A DNA stretch of 17,790 nucleotides. Source: Cylindrotheca closterium. Taxonomy: Eukaryota > Bacillariophyta > Bacillariophyceae > Bacillariales > Bacillariaceae. The position numbers and the translations under genes are program-made. Within the stretch, counting starts at the first letter, position 1. Every line of letters begins with the position of its first letter. The notes under the pieces are model-generated. The model was given only the letters and a program-made list of their open reading frames with translations. It searched no databases and had not been told where the DNA came from. Positions 17,184 through 17,790 of the stretch are shown in pieces. The stretch covers positions 1 to 17,790 of the forward strand of contig CAKOGP040001799.1 in NCBI GenBank assembly GCA_933822405.4, read 5' to 3'.

Positions 17184-17790
17184 ATCGTTGAAATTATTGT
17201 AATTGTGACGCGAGTGAGCGCGAGCAGACACCGAATTCGTCTTTGGTTTACTGTGAAGGCAGTCCATTTGAAAAGTTTTAAACTACTCTACTACCGGCCC
17301 ATCACGTAAAAATGTCAGTACGCGCCAGCCGAATACTTCTTGATCGCCAGCCAGTACGTGTCACGAGTTTCACCAAACCAGTGCCAGGCCAGCCTGGCCA
17401 GGAGAATGACATCATTCTTTTTTGACTCACTCGAATGAAGCATATGAAGTGATTGAAAGATTTTGTACGGTACAGTACAGTGCAAGGTTCGACCAGTACT
17501 CTCTTGATTATTGCAGTTCCATTTTCGATGGAGCAACAGCGATTCACGCACAACTGCGACCCTTGTCAAAAGATCAAGATGAATGAATATTGATGTGCAT
17601 TACCTACATATTGATACTGTATCTCGTGGTGAGTCCGTAACGTGACTGACTGGACTGCCGAGCCCCGAGCAGATATATTAGAGCGATCGAAGGCCAACGG
17701 TCGTCGCCAATCTCAAGCCCAAGATCAATCATCTATCATCTACTCACAGCTGCTTCAGACCCCCGTAAATACACCCCAATAGCAATATCA
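17184..17790. other. Terminal stretch without a recognisable gene
   Basis: No supported coding region or RNA gene. TACAGTA at 17471-17477 and TACTGTA at 17615-17621 are present. The last 100 bp are C/A-rich with many TCA and CCC runs, which could be the promoter or 5'UTR of a plus-strand gene beginning beyond the window; this is a guess. Confidence 0.3.

Noticed and set aside
1..17790. tRNA, rRNA or snRNA genes
   Set aside because: I looked for the T-loop GTTCGA-type box and cloverleaf arms on both strands; isolated GTTCGAA-like strings (for example near 17082) lack matching stems. A covariance-model scan would be needed to exclude small RNAs.

Overview
The window reads as nuclear DNA of a photosynthetic stramenopile, most likely a pennate diatom. 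I infer this from four things: Copia-type retroelement fragments with diatom-like motifs (DIPNAF, HVDD, YHMMGAP); genes with few, very short introns (65-114 nt, GT-AG); a calcium-dependent protein kinase beside animal-like housekeeping genes; and an endonuclease-like protein with a signal peptide that could belong to a plastid presequence. No prokaryotic operon structure is seen. The species cannot be fixed from the sequence alone.

Layout. 1-2380 is decayed transposon territory: the 3' half of a Copia pol (reverse transcriptase plus RNase H) broken by one in-frame stop, about 520 bp of probable LTR or leader, then a fragment of an upstream pol region (gag-pre-integrase) that ends abruptly in CCCTAA telomere-like repeats. 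2845-4820 (+) is a three-exon cytosolic-type aspartyl-tRNA synthetase with a WHEP-like N-terminal domain. It converges on a five-exon PPM/PP2C phosphatase (4984-6790, -) with an acidic insert in its catalytic domain. 7044-9267 (-) is a three-exon BED-finger protein derived from a hAT transposase whose catalytic positions look lost. It is divergent from a small Cys-rich, probably GPI-anchored secreted protein (9441-10094, +). About 1.9 kb of non-coding DNA follows (10095-11970), with a perfect hairpin and an array of CGCGTGA-AAC-TCACGCG palindromes. 11971-12441 (+) is a YacP/Rae1-like NYN-domain protein with a signal peptide. It converges on a three-exon CDPK (12552-14797, -). 15152-16756 (-) is an acidic, Asn/Gln-rich type I membrane protein with a probable 5'UTR intron. 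The last kilobase holds a 214-bp foldback (MITE-like) candidate and no recognisable gene.

The genes do not form a pathway: translation, dephosphorylation, Ca2+ signalling, RNA turnover and cell-surface functions sit side by side, as is usual in a eukaryotic genome. The most interesting points are the apparently domesticated hAT protein, the WHEP-AspRS architecture, the 7-mer TACTGTA/TACAGTA (19 hits, almost all non-coding), the palindrome array, and the interstitial telomere repeat at the retroelement breakpoint. Exon structures were worked out by hand from reading frame, splice consensus and family conservation, and have no transcript support.
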